Source of the DNA: Magnetovibrio sp.
Lineage (GTDB): Bacteria > Pseudomonadota > Alphaproteobacteria > Rhodospirillales_A > JABHCV01
Assembly (NCBI GenBank): GCA_002717285.1
Contig: PBDF01000007.1
Coordinates: 36,091 to 100,090, forward strand
DNA length: 64,000 nt
Direction of reading: 5' to 3'
Each line of letters begins with the position of its first letter. Position 1 is the first letter of the stretch. The position numbers were made by a program, and so were the translations under genes. Positions 26,363 to 35,434 of this stretch are shown in pieces. The notes below the pieces were generated by a model. That model saw only the letters and a list, made by a program, of their open reading frames with translations. It was not told the origin of the DNA and did not search any database.

Positions 26363-27015
26363 TTCATAACGCCTTTGTAGCCAACGAATTTTTTAGGCTC
26401 TACTAATGGCTTATCATTTACCATAAGCTTGCCTTCTTGAATGTGATAACGATTTGCATCAGCATGGCTAAGGCCCTCAATGGGAAAGGCTGTATCCAGA
26501 AATACTCTCGCGCGTGCAACGACACGTGCACCGTGTCCACGGTCATAACCGTCACTTGTTGGAGGGCCTCCCATTGCATCAGTGCCATAGAGGCAATCAT
26601 AAAGACTACCCCATCTCGCATTTGCTGCATTTAATGCATACCTTGCGTTGGTAGCTGGTACTACGAGCTGCGGGCCTAGTATCAATGCAATTTCGGGGTC
26701 AATATTTTTGGTTTTTATTTTAAAGTTTGGGCCTTCCTCAATGAGATATCCAATTTCAATCAAAAATTCTTTGTAAGCCTCATGATCGTGTGGCTTGTTA
26801 AATCGGCTTTTGTGCCACATGTCAATTTCGCGTTGTAATTTTTTTCTTTTGTTAAGAAGTTCACGGTCTTGTGGGCAAAGTTCCCTCAGCAAGCTGGCAA
26901 ACCCTGTCCAAAAGACGTTTGCTGAAATTTCTGTTCCCGGTAGTGCTTCCTGCTCAATAAAATGAACCAACACCTGTGCTACCTTCAATCCAGCCCGGTC
27001 AAGGTATTCATTCAA
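26356..27015 (-). pseudogene. glcB: N-terminal fragment of malate synthase G
   Basis: 219 codons that align with the start of malate synthase G: LKVAQVLVHFIEQEALPGT, then FWTGFASLLREL, EIGYLIEEGPNFKIKT, GPQLVVPATNARYALNAANARWGSLYDCLYGTD and LVEPKKFVGYKG. The full enzyme is about 720 residues; this ends with VMKW and a stop just where the TIM-barrel would begin. All catalytic residues (Arg, Glu, Asp of the active site) lie in the missing part, so it cannot condense glyoxylate with acetyl-CoA. The frame itself is clean, so it may be recently cut or kept for another use. Confidence 0.8.
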
Positions 27016-27526
27016 ACTAAAACTCCACCTTTTTAATAACTTACAAAGGATTTTAGAATAAGAAATGCTTAAATCTACTCATACTAAACGAGGGTTTGCA
27101 ATACTCTTTTAGTGTTTTTTTAACCCTTTTGGTATTTGATTATTTAGTTGAATAATCCATAGTAACACCCTGATAAAAAGCATAAATATTGATAAGGCAA
27201 CATTATTAACAAAAATTTTGAATTTTGATGCTCAGTTTTAAGGTGGTAATACTTGTGCTCAAAGAAAAGATATGGAGAAGGCTATCTTAGGCTTATAAAA
27301 GAGATACGTCCATTGCGATAGCTTACTAACTATGTATATTGAATTTACTCAATTGTCCCGTGCAAAAAATAAAGAATTTAAATGGAAGTCTTTTATTTAG
27401 GTGTGGTGTCGGCAGACTAAGAATTCTTAAATTGCGCTTGAGGATATAGCTTGTTGAGGGCAGTTTGATATTGTTGAGTTTACAACGCTTTTAAATTTGT
27501 ATGTGGTGAGTTTAAAAGATTTTCCT
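27016..27526. other. Intergenic stretch upstream of the malate synthase fragment
   Basis: About 500 bases. No gene-like frame, no RNA motif seen. It holds the promoter of the fragment near its left end. Confidence 0.45.
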
Positions 27527-28102
27527 TTAGAAATATGAGACAGTCGTCTCTAGTTCTGGTCTTGTTCGTTCAAATGGTATCGTTACTCTTTCACCAATAT
27601 ATATAAATCCAGCTATTTGGTCTTTACCTGGAACACCACCAAGAGTTATCAACATCTGATCATTGTAAGAGTACCACTCTGTCAACCACTGTGCGGCATA
27701 ATCTAATGATTGAGCAGCATAGAGCAAAGTGGTGCATACGGCACCTGCTGACAATTGCATCTCCCAACGAGTAATTTTCTTATGCTCTACTGGTGTTGAA
27801 ATTACAGCAATCACAACATCCGCCCTTTGAAGACGAGTTCTCTCAATTTCTTGCAACTCAGCACTCGCATTTGGATTAATATTTTTGTATTCCGAAAAAA
27901 TTACTTTTTCATCTATCTCTTTCCGTTTTGCCCCTGTAATTACAACAAGGCGCCAAGGTTTAAGGGCTCCATGGTCAGGTACCCTCAACCCGGCTTCCAA
28001 AATTAGTTTAAGGTGTTTTTTAGCAACTTTACCTTGAGCCATTTTTTTTGCTGTAACAGAACGTCTGCTCTTTAAAAAATCGATAAACAAATTTTGTTTC
28101 AT
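27527..28102 (-). CDS. Nitroreductase family protein (YdjA-like)
   Basis: 191 residues. LKSRRSVTAKKM is the FMN-binding Arg-Arg-Ser segment, APDHGALKPWRLVVI-like VPDHGALKPWRLVV matches the YdjA subgroup, and TLGGVPGKDQIAGFIYIGE is the C-terminal FMN-binding stretch. An FMN-dependent NAD(P)H oxidoreductase; the natural substrate is unknown. Stands alone with ~250 bp on the left. Confidence 0.88.
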   Translation of the reverse strand: MKQNLFIDFLKSRRSVTAKKMAQGKVAKKHLKLILEAGLRVPDHGALKPWRLVVITGAKRKEIDEKVIFSEYKNINPNASAELQEIERTRLQRADVVIAVISTPVEHKKITRWEMQLSAGAVCTTLLYAAQSLDYAAQWLTEWYSYNDQMLITLGGVPGKDQIAGFIYIGERVTIPFERTRPELETTVSYF

Positions 28103-28351
28103 TTTTTTTCTTACTATTTTTAAAAGGAATAGGGTTTTTACAGTTCATTAACAGAGCAATGAACTTTTTATGGTTATGGGTGAGGTTTAAACTTCTTTAT
28201 CAACTACTTTCAAACGATTTAATCATAAGTTAATAAAGACATTTGTGTTTGAGAAAGAAAGCAGCGAACAAGCATTATTTGTATTGCAATATTATCCTAG
28301 TTTATTTCGTGAACCATGGGTTATCTTCTTATGGTTTGGCGTTAAAAGAGC

Positions 28352-28792
28352 CTATGGTCTAATGTAAATGTATCCCTTCGATTGTAATTCTGCGATCCTC
28401 ACAACCCCACCTTCATCATGACGCGAAAAACCTGACAAGAGGTCTGCAATCCCAACTTTTTGTGCTCTCATTGTATTTCCGCACATATTAAATTTAACCC
28501 CATCAATACTGAGGTTATCAACTCGTTGTTCTATTTTTGGGTTTGTCTTGGATTTATGGAAAGCCTTACCTGCTGGTCCGTGTACAACCAGTATTAAGTC
28601 TACTTTACCTGGACCTCCGACTCCATTTATGTGATTTCGCATATTACCTAAAACAAACGGTACTTTTTCTATTTCGGAGACATGGTATACAACTTTTAAC
28701 TTATCTGCTGCTTTTGCCGGACTTGTCAAATTGTATGAAAATAAAGCAATTATATAGAGAAGAGAAATTAATATCTTTTTCAATTTTAACAC
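28352..28792 (-). CDS. Secreted DsrE-family protein
   Basis: 146 residues. Residues ~1-28 form a signal peptide ending SPAKA-AD. The rest is a DsrE/DsrF-like fold: KVVYHVSEIEKVPFVLGNMRNHI, VDLILVVHGPAGKAF, and a GVKFNMCGNTMR segment with the single conserved Cys that could be a persulfide site. Related periplasmic proteins are found with sulfur oxidation genes, but none is adjacent. The start appears to be GTG 28792. Confidence 0.8.
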   Translation of the reverse strand: MLKLKKILISLLYIIALFSYNLTSPAKAADKLKVVYHVSEIEKVPFVLGNMRNHINGVGGPGKVDLILVVHGPAGKAFHKSKTNPKIEQRVDNLSIDGVKFNMCGNTMRAQKVGIADLLSGFSRHDEGGVVRIAELQSKGYIYIRP

Positions 28793-29014
28793 CTGGGTTC
28801 AATTTTAAAATTGTACCAATAGGGCATTCAGTCTTTCATTTTGTCAAGTAATACCTGCACATATTTCTAAAATTACTACAAGCATTTGGATACTTAAATA
28901 AAAATCAATTATTTTTGGCAATATACATTTTATGTGGGTAAATTTATTTGAGTTTGAAATAATCTTGCTTAAGAAGTTTGATAAAAAATTAAGTATAAAA
29001 TATGGAGAGAAAAA

Positions 29015-29386
29015 ATGTTCGATTCTATAACGATCCCTTTTGAGTCTGTTATGTTGTATAATGTTGCAAAATTGAAGGATGGTGTGGATTTTGATGAAGT
29101 TGAACTCGCAATTGCTGAAATGTGTTCCCACGTTAAAGAAAGTTATTCAGACTTTATTGCCGGCCAAGTCTTTCAGTATGAGGGATTTATTTCAGAGGAA
29201 GGAACAGTTGGTGAACATGGGATTGAAGGCAACCATATTGCGATCGTCACTTATTGGAAATCATTTGAGTCGCATGAAAAGAGCCACAAAAATGAAAAGT
29301 TCAAAACAGCTTTCTCAAATTTAATGTTGTACTGCAATGATACCAAAGAACTAGGATATAAACTATTATGGCAGGGAGAAAAATAG
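29015..29386 (+). CDS. Dimeric alpha-beta barrel-like protein
   Basis: 123 residues. VMLYNVAKLKDGVDFDEVELAIAEM, then GNHIAIVTYWKSFESHEKSHKNEKF, matches the pattern of stress-responsive A/B-barrel and antibiotic monooxygenase-like proteins. No catalytic assignment can be made. A GGAGAG 6 nt before the ATG is a good ribosome site. A - strand frame across its start is a shadow. Confidence 0.6.
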   Translation: MFDSITIPFESVMLYNVAKLKDGVDFDEVELAIAEMCSHVKESYSDFIAGQVFQYEGFISEEGTVGEHGIEGNHIAIVTYWKSFESHEKSHKNEKFKTAFSNLMLYCNDTKELGYKLLWQGEK

Positions 29387-29553
29387 ATGCTTAGCGCTAC
29401 CCAACCTTGGGGTGCGAGTGCATTATTAAAATAAGAAAGAACATTGACAACAAGGTGCTTGATCACTTGTGTAATTGTGAATATTCATTTTACTTTTTTT
29501 GTTCTTATTACTGAGGTTTAGGGAGTGGGTTTATAATGTTGCGATCTTACTTT

Positions 29554-29597
29554 CCCAACATACTCAAGTTTATAGTAGAGTCTTGAACTATGTTGGG
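29554..29597. terminator. Long hairpin between convergent genes
   Basis: CCCAACATA (29554-29562) pairs with TATGTTGGG (29589-29597), and inside it TCAAG pairs with CTTGA. It lies between two convergent genes (stops at 29386 and 29611). There is no strong T-run, so it may act as a Rho-dependent end or a stability stem. Confidence 0.5.
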
Positions 29598-29610
29598 ATA
29601 TTCAATTCAA

Positions 29611-30240
29611 TTATTTATGAAGTTTATCCTTATGTACATCAATCCAACATTCTTTGGACTGTTTAGTTAGAATTTCCATGCCTAAGTTACCCAAACTAAC
29701 TTCATGGTATTTGATATCCGCCAATAATTTAAATTTATTCCAAAACGTTAAATGAAACTTTAGTTTTTCCACATCAAAAATCTCATCTGTTTCCAGCAAT
29801 TCAAATCTGCATAAGCCAGTATCGTTAGTTGCGCCGTAAACAACATATTCGTTATTCAAATTTAGAAGTTTTTCGGTATTTAATTCTGTTTCACCTATTG
29901 CAACATCTGTCAGAGCAATATTTGCAATTTTTTGCCCTTTTTCAAAAAAATCTTCTTTACTCAATTTTGTTACATCCAATACAGAAAGAGTATTTGAGTT
30001 ACAGAACACAACTGAAGAAATGTGAGAAATATTGTTCAACTCTTGCCAATTAGGTAGTTGGTATTTTTTTGGGACACCCATAGTTTCATTAATTTTTTTG
30101 TGATCGTTACTAAGCATGTAATCACCAAATGCATCAGCACCTTTACCTAACCAATATTTTGCCACTTTTTCTGGTATAGTTCCTATAGTGTGTTCTCCGC
30201 CATAAGGTCCTGCCGTCAAGTAATAGCTATATTTTGCCAT
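29611..30240 (-). CDS. Conserved-looking protein of unknown function
   Basis: 209 residues. It starts MAKYSYYLTAGPYGGEHTIG and is acidic and soluble, with no signal or membrane segment. I do not recognise a domain. Composition and length support a real gene; the N-terminal YSYYLTAGPYGGEHTIGTI looks like a conserved core. It ends at the left of tRNA-Arg, divergent from it. Confidence 0.65.
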   Translation of the reverse strand: MAKYSYYLTAGPYGGEHTIGTIPEKVAKYWLGKGADAFGDYMLSNDHKKINETMGVPKKYQLPNWQELNNISHISSVVFCNSNTLSVLDVTKLSKEDFFEKGQKIANIALTDVAIGETELNTEKLLNLNNEYVVYGATNDTGLCRFELLETDEIFDVEKLKFHLTFWNKFKLLADIKYHEVSLGNLGMEILTKQSKECWIDVHKDKLHK

Positions 30241-30351
30241 TCGAAATTCCCTAAAATTTTTTATTCTATTTTATGTTTTAAATATGATGATTTTTTAAGA
30301 GCTGTAAGATATGTTATTGATAATATAAATTTATTTTTTTTCTTATGGCAA

Positions 30352-30428
30352 GGTCCCTTAGCTCAATTGGATAGAGTATCTGACTTCGAATCAGAGGGTT
30401 GGGGGTTCGAGTCCCTCAGGGACCACCA
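30352..30428 (+). tRNA. tRNA-Arg (anticodon TCG), CCA encoded
   Basis: All arms pair: acceptor GGTCCCT/AGGGACC, D arm GCTC/GAGT, anticodon stem TCTGA/TCAGA with loop CTTCGAA (anticodon TCG, reads CGA/CGN), T arm GGGGG/CCCTC with TTCGAGT loop. CCA follows the discriminator A. It marks the left edge of an accessory stretch, which is a typical place for integration, although I see no perfect second copy of its 3' end. Confidence 0.97.
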
Positions 30429-31253
30429 AAGAAACCATATACGTAGCTGTTGTTTTTGCGAGGTCCTTTTTAAATATGCTAGAAGGGACACCAAAGAGGT
30501 AAAAAGGGTGTGCTAGAGGGAGTATATTTGTTCAATAACATCATATAAGTTTTTTATTTCTGGCGTCTCCCCCTTCTTGAATGCTCAAAGTGTGCAAAGT
30601 AAATTTCTATTTCCGTTTTTTTTATCTGAATATTGAAACTTCAAAAGAGCTTAATATTGAAGACGCTTAAAAAGGTTATTGCTGATAGAATATTAAGAAT
30701 TTGATTTTTTTTATGTAATTTTAACAGGCTTACTGCACATAGGTTTTAAATGTTTGAATTGAGATTCTTTGAAGTGTACCGTTCGGGGGAATATCTTTCA
30801 TAATTATTTGATGGAATTTTGATATCAGCTGGCCTTACAGTTGCTTCAGGTATATTAGGCTTCATAATTGCTTTTAATAGTGATAGCGTCATTTTGTTTG
30901 TTCTTAAACTTACAGACTGATGAGCTCGATGAATTGCTCATCAGTCTGTAAGTTTAACTCTTGTAGAGTTTTTAAAAAATAAGTGGGCCTCATGGTAAAT
31001 AGTAATGTTCTTTTTTTGAGGTACCTCAGGATGGAGCTCTATGAAGACAAAAAAATAGGAGCATAACCTTTTGAAAGTTTTATTTGTGGAACTGAGTAAT
31101 TAGTAATGGTTTTGCTTATTTGTTATCACTCAAAAAATAACTTGTTTCATGTTGGATAAAGAAAAAATTTGCACCACGCTCTAACTATAGTGTTTATGTA
31201 TTATTTTTAACCATTAGTTTTGATCAAACTAAGCTAATACGCGAGTAAACAAA
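30429..31253. other. Gene-poor stretch right of tRNA-Arg
   Basis: About 800 bases without a convincing gene. It contains the 22-bp hairpin at 30904-30957, a short perfect palindrome TGAGGTACCTCA at 31017-31028 and a weak repeat of the tRNA end at 30484. This may be the scar of past insertions. Confidence 0.5.
30904..30957. repeat. Perfect 22-bp inverted repeat
   Basis: TTAAACTTACAGACTGATGAGC (30904-30925) and its exact reverse complement (30936-30957) flank a 10-nt loop. Directly after, AACTCT-TGT-AGAGTT-TTT (30956-30973) makes a second small hairpin with Ts. Perfect pairing over 22 bp in noncoding DNA is well above background. It could be a transcription end, a small RNA or a mobile-element end. 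Confidence 0.85.
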
Positions 31254-31468
31254 ATGTTTTTGATTATCGGCTGGATTTTTATACTTTTTTGGAGCATTGC
31301 TGCAATCAAAATAGTTTGGGATTTTTTTTTCCCAAAGGGCCAGATGATAAAAGTTTAGATCATATTATAGAGATCTGTGTTATAACCTTTCTTGCCTCAT
31401 TTCCTTGGTTTTGTGGTGCTGTATTGTTCCTTGTGTTTTGGTGGTTGTCGTATTTTTTGAGTAGTTAA
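31254..31468 (+). pseudogene. Small two-helix membrane protein split in a T-run
   Basis: The frame starts MFLIIGWIFILFWSIAAIKIVWDFFF, and after nine Ts the continuing sense is found in the next frame: PKGPDDKSLDHIIEICVITF and on through a second hydrophobic helix to a stop at 31466. Adding one T at 31322-31330 would give a 71-residue two-helix membrane protein. So the gene is broken by one base, or the run was under-read. Family unknown. Confidence 0.5.
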
Positions 31469-31515
31469 ATAAATACAGAAGATACTCAGGTTTTAACCCT
31501 TCAAGCCTCATTCTT

Positions 31516-32094
31516 CTAATGCTCCTTCAATGTTGAGGAGAGTTTTCTGTACATTTCCCCATGAATTTCCAATAGAGACCTGATACTGTATGGGTCAAAA
31601 CATTCTTCTGGGTCAGCGGATTTAACGTGTTGAAACTCGGGGTCTCGAACCCAACTCTGCACAGAAGAAACACCTACCCCATAGGACAAGGCAATCGTTT
31701 CCAATGGAGCAGGATCTTTAATAAGACTAAGTTCAACACAATGTCTGTAGAACACCGCATCCTCTATTAATTTTCTTTGTAGGGATCTTTTCTCAATGGT
31801 GCTAGTAGTTTCGGAAGTAGTCGGTTCTAAAAAATCATTTTTATGACCAGCAAGCACATCAGTGAACGCATTTTGTAGCCAAAGCAATAAATCCAAATCA
31901 ATCGGCTCACCTTTTGGCTCGTCCGAACGCCATAATTGCGGAACGCTTTTAGCCCGTAGCCAAGTCACATGTTCATTAACAGCTTCTACAAATCCCTCCT
32001 GCAATTCTCTAATTAGTTTAGGGTCGTGTTTTTGTAATGAGTTTAGCCTAGTCATAGCTCGTCTAAACTTTTTTTTCCCTCGGTCATTACTCAT
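31516..32094 (-). CDS. Helix-turn-helix-type protein, paralogue A
   Basis: 192 residues. The C-terminal half has a helix-turn-helix-like stretch, TIALSYGVGVSSVQSWVRDPEF. The preceding segment KLIEDAVFYRHCVELSLIKD and the N-terminal LQEGFVEAVNEHVTWL are shared with the protein at 34679-35272. The family is unknown to me. Paralogue pairs with such HTH segments are found in mobile DNA and phage-derived regions. It is divergent from the other copy across ~2.6 kb. Confidence 0.65.
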   Translation of the reverse strand: MSNDRGKKKFRRAMTRLNSLQKHDPKLIRELQEGFVEAVNEHVTWLRAKSVPQLWRSDEPKGEPIDLDLLLWLQNAFTDVLAGHKNDFLEPTTSETTSTIEKRSLQRKLIEDAVFYRHCVELSLIKDPAPLETIALSYGVGVSSVQSWVRDPEFQHVKSADPEECFDPYSIRSLLEIHGEMYRKLSSTLKEH

Positions 32095-32611
32095 GGCTGA
32101 ATCCTGAACGCATATTAAATAGTTAACAATTGAGCAGTTTTTTGAACAAATCTATTTTCAAATTGAACAAAACTGACAAATCCCTCTTTTGATTTTGAGA
32201 TGCTAATGACATGACTCAACTTGCCTAACTCAGATGGAAAGACTAGATTACAATTTTTACATCGTAAAGCACTTGTTCATTGATCAAAGGTTAAGAGTAT
32301 GAGAGGCGCAAAATGCGCTCTATCTTTTAACCGCTCTTCAATTTATTAGCCAAAGTGCCCAAACAATAATGAACATTATATAGAATATATATCGCACGTT
32401 GTTTCTTTGCATTTATATAGATTGGTATCTAAAAATATTGTTTGTAATGATATTCGGAGTGATTTGCATTCATTGGTTGTAACATTGCAAGTGCACCGAA
32501 TTAAGTTTTATCTTTCAATGTTCATCAAAAATCTTCGAGTTCTTTCTATATTATGTTAAGACTTTTTCTCGTTTTGTTCAAAGTCACTTGATGACAAACC
32601 CTTTCTATTAA
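32095..32611. other. Intergenic stretch with a possible terminator
   Basis: No gene seen. GAGAGGCGCA-AAA-TGCGCTCT followed by TATCTTTT at 32301-32327 could form a terminator with one bulged base, perhaps ending a small RNA or the DUF4396 message-neighbourhood transcript on +. Confidence 0.35.
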
Positions 32612-33031
32612 TTAATGGCAACTTTTCCCAAGGACTTGGAGTCGCCAATAATTGTATGGAAGAGGAGTTACAAAACCAACAATCAACATGATTGGAATGA
32701 CCCACCACGTCAAAACTGCCCCACCAGTAAAAATTACGTCTGTCAAATTCATGGCAGTTTCCATTGCAACCATTGAAATGAAGGACATCCCAGTTGCTGT
32801 TTTAAAAGCGTTCCTTAAACCCATTTGTTTGCTTAATATAAAAGTTTCCAAAAGAATTGAAGTAATTAAGCCATTTGCCATTGCGAGTATCATTATTGCA
32901 AAGACTGGCCAAATAATTCCCATAAATTGAAAGTAAGCGATTGTCCCAAAGTCGCCAATTGAGCAACCTAAAAGACACCACAATGTATTTTTTGAAGCGA
33001 CTATCCATGTTTTTTTACAATTCCAAGTCAT
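32612..33031 (-). CDS. DUF4396 membrane protein
   Basis: 139 residues with four hydrophobic segments. TLWCLLGCSIGDFGTIAYF, GLITSILLETFIL, TATGMSFISMVAMETAMNLTD and PLPYNYWRL are the conserved pieces of DUF4396, a small membrane family often found near copper/heavy-metal genes. Function unknown. The T-A-T-G-A-C start at 33031 is plain; no tight neighbour. Confidence 0.85.
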   Translation of the reverse strand: MTWNCKKTWIVASKNTLWCLLGCSIGDFGTIAYFQFMGIIWPVFAIMILAMANGLITSILLETFILSKQMGLRNAFKTATGMSFISMVAMETAMNLTDVIFTGGAVLTWWVIPIMLIVGFVTPLPYNYWRLQVLGKSCH

Positions 33032-33086
33032 AGTTTTTTTTCAGTAAGACAGGCATTCATTAAAGGGGTTTTAAATTATTCTAAAA

Positions 33087-33704
33087 TCAGGCATTTTTAT
33101 TTTGTCTTTCCATTACCTTGAGTTTGGTCTTAAAGCCAAAATCTCTATATATAGAAAGTAAATCTGTAGTCCATCGTTTTGAATTTGGTTGGATTTTTTG
33201 GATTAAGGAAAAAAACTTTGAGTCTGGCATCTCACCCGATCCGAAATACCCGCTTGGTATTCCAGTTTTATAAACACTCTGTCGTTTTTTGCAATTCTCA
33301 AACTGATCAAAAGTAAGGTCATATATTTTTTGTGAGAGTTTATCTCTTAACCACCAGTGGCCTTCACCTTCTGAATCCACTCCTCTCATTGGCTCTAGGT
33401 TGTTTGTATCTATCAAATACAACAAGACAAAAGTAGCCGGTACACAAAAACCAAAGAAAGGGTTTTTCCAACGAGGGTGATTATTAGGATATTTATTTTT
33501 TATCTCTTCAGAGAGGAGATCGTGAGTTAAATTTAATCTGATTAGCTTTGATACTTTATTTATCTGGTAAGGTGTATATTGGTGTCTCTCAAACTCCAGT
33601 ACATCATATTTTCCTGCTAATCCTTCCAGATCATTACTTTTACGGAAGATTAGGTGATTTCCATTAATGATAGTCATCCATCTATTATGCTGAGATTTAG
33701 TCAT
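33087..33704 (-). CDS. YunG-like protein, papain/transglutaminase-like pattern
   Basis: 205 residues. In the middle, FFGFCVPATFVLLYLIDTN, then GEGHWWLRDKLSQKIYDLTFDQF, gives Cys, His and Asp in the order of a papain-like triad and resembles YunG-type proteins that are sometimes prophage-linked. Enzymatic activity is inference. It lies between DUF4396 and PsiE genes, all on -, with ~55 and ~130 bp gaps. Confidence 0.6.
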   Translation of the reverse strand: MTKSQHNRWMTIINGNHLIFRKSNDLEGLAGKYDVLEFERHQYTPYQINKVSKLIRLNLTHDLLSEEIKNKYPNNHPRWKNPFFGFCVPATFVLLYLIDTNNLEPMRGVDSEGEGHWWLRDKLSQKIYDLTFDQFENCKKRQSVYKTGIPSGYFGSGEMPDSKFFSLIQKIQPNSKRWTTDLLSIYRDFGFKTKLKVMERQNKNA

Positions 33705-33834
33705 AAGTAAGCATCCGTGACTTTACAAAAATAAGAATATGTTGAAGTTGTAAGAGGGCTTAATGTCTAAACTCGTTGCCTCTGAGTGTGTTTTGAATTT
33801 AATTTTAAGTTAGATTTTGAACAGAAAGCACACC

Positions 33835-34257
33835 CTAATTTTTTTTCACTTCTGCATACTTAGTTTTATCACTGTCGTCAGTTTGGTAACTATAAGTTTT
33901 TATTGGTTTATATCGAACTGTCAAAACCGCAATTGCGAGTATTAAGATAGCTCCAGCTTCAAAAAGTAGAAAAGACATGTCCATATCTTTGCCTTGTAGA
34001 ATTATCAAACGTGCAATAGCTGTCATTGCAATGAAAATTGGTAGTGTGATTGGAATCTTATTGCTAACAAAAAATATGCCAATCATTCCAAGTACCTCAG
34101 TATAAATGAATAGCAATAGAAGATCAGCAAGCTGTACAGACATTTTTCTGTAAATCTCTGCAACCTCCTCACAGGTAGCCAATAGTGTAAGGATGGCAAT
34201 AATTACGAGGAGACATTTTTCTGTGACTTTAATGAGCTTAGCAATAGTTGTTTCCAT
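33835..34257 (-). CDS. PsiE-family membrane protein
   Basis: 140 residues with four hydrophobic segments and a charged tail. LLATCEEVAEIYRKM, LLLLFIYTEVLGMIGIFF and AMTAIARLIILQGKD match PsiE, whose E. coli member is induced by phosphate starvation. Role unknown. No Pho box is visible upstream. Confidence 0.8.
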   Translation of the reverse strand: METTIAKLIKVTEKCLLVIIAILTLLATCEEVAEIYRKMSVQLADLLLLFIYTEVLGMIGIFFVSNKIPITLPIFIAMTAIARLIILQGKDMDMSFLLFEAGAILILAIAVLTVRYKPIKTYSYQTDDSDKTKYAEVKKN

Positions 34258-34678
34258 AACTACACCCTTCAGATTTTAGTTAAAGGATTTTGAATTAGCA
34301 GCAACCACAGCTTTTCTTTTTTTGCGAGATGCTATTTTTGCGAGTTTTTCTATTCCTAAAACGTTCTAATTGAGTTGTACTAGTTTCCGCTTCCAATGCC
34401 GACTTTTAATTTTATCATCAAGAATTTTTATATTATCTACATTAGATGATATGCGTACTTAACTTGGAAAATCAACCCTGAGTATACAGATGCAAATTGC
34501 AGTTTTGCATTTATCAGTAACTAATTTACCAGTTCCGACCAATCAAGAATTTGTAATTAATATTAGCTATAGTTGAAAACACAAATAAAAAGACTAAATG
34601 ACTACATCCAATTATTTTTTGAGGCATACCAAAAAGTATAACTATTCGAGTGTCAATTTAATATATAATGAGGTCGTA
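34258..34678. other. Divergent intergenic stretch
   Basis: About 420 bases between the PsiE gene and paralogue B. No gene-like frame. A frame runs in-phase upstream from 34598 to paralogue B but a better start exists within it. Confidence 0.4.
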
Positions 34679-35272
34679 ATGACAAATAAACCTGATGATA
34701 ACCCATATTTTCGAGGAACTAAGAAATGGAATTGGGCAATGGGTATAATGCGAGACACATTGGAATATGATGACCCTCATCTAATCCAAAAAGTGCAAGA
34801 AGGTTTTTGTGAGGCGGTTGATGATCATAATGCTTGGCTTGGGTCTGACTCTGAAGGGAGGCAAATCGATCCTGACATGCTGGACTGGCTGCAATATGCG
34901 TTTAAAGATGTGCTAAGTGGCAGTAGAAGCAAGTTTCTAGAACCACAAACAACCAATCGACAAAGACTGAAGAAAACAGCTCATCAAAAAAAACTAATTG
35001 AGGATGCAGTATTTTACATTTATTGCGTTGAGCATGGGCTTATTAAGGACCAAGAGCCAGTAAAGAAGATTGCTGATTTGTATGGTGTAAGTAAGCGTTC
35101 TGTTCATGCATGGGTTAAATCTCCAGAGTTTGAAGATGTCAAACGCCGAGACCCTCATCAATATTGGCCTACAGGCGGGCGTCTCGATCCAGTCATTGCT
35201 ATAAGTTCATTGGAAAGTCATGGTTTGATGTATTTAAGACTCTACTCGCCTTTGAAAAATCAGAATGTTTAA
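34679..35272 (+). CDS. Helix-turn-helix-type protein, paralogue B
   Basis: 197 residues from ATG 34679, with GAGGT 6 nt upstream; an in-frame ATG at 34598 would add 27 residues not found in paralogue A. It shares KLIEDAVFYIYCVEHGLIKD and the HTH-like KIADLYGVSKRSVHAWVKSP with the protein at 31516-32094, and also an N-terminal LIQKVQEGFCEAVDDHNAWL. About half the residues of the common core agree. Function unknown; DNA binding is inferred. Confidence 0.65.
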   Translation: MTNKPDDNPYFRGTKKWNWAMGIMRDTLEYDDPHLIQKVQEGFCEAVDDHNAWLGSDSEGRQIDPDMLDWLQYAFKDVLSGSRSKFLEPQTTNRQRLKKTAHQKKLIEDAVFYIYCVEHGLIKDQEPVKKIADLYGVSKRSVHAWVKSPEFEDVKRRDPHQYWPTGGRLDPVIAISSLESHGLMYLRLYSPLKNQNV

Positions 35273-35434
35273 TTCAGGCGCAGTCAATCGAAACTTTCTT
35301 TAATCAAGACTATTATTTGCCCTGAGGGTGTTTTATTGGAAGCCATATTGTTGGTTTGAAGCTAGATAGACCTTTATTTTTTAAACAGATTCAACGAGTT
35401 AGATTTAAGGCATGATCAAAAACACCGAGTTTTT

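Noticed and set aside
28844..29131. 95-codon frame on - over the start of the barrel-like gene
   Set aside because: Overlaps a better-supported gene on +, and its sequence is typical of an antisense shadow.
30484..30498. Second copy of the tRNA-Arg 3' end as an attachment site
   Set aside because: GGGACACCAAAGAGG resembles GGGACCACCAAAGAAA, but it is short and imperfect; I would not call an att site on it.
30190..30516. 108-codon frame over tRNA-Arg
   Set aside because: It crosses a perfectly folded tRNA and so is not a real gene.
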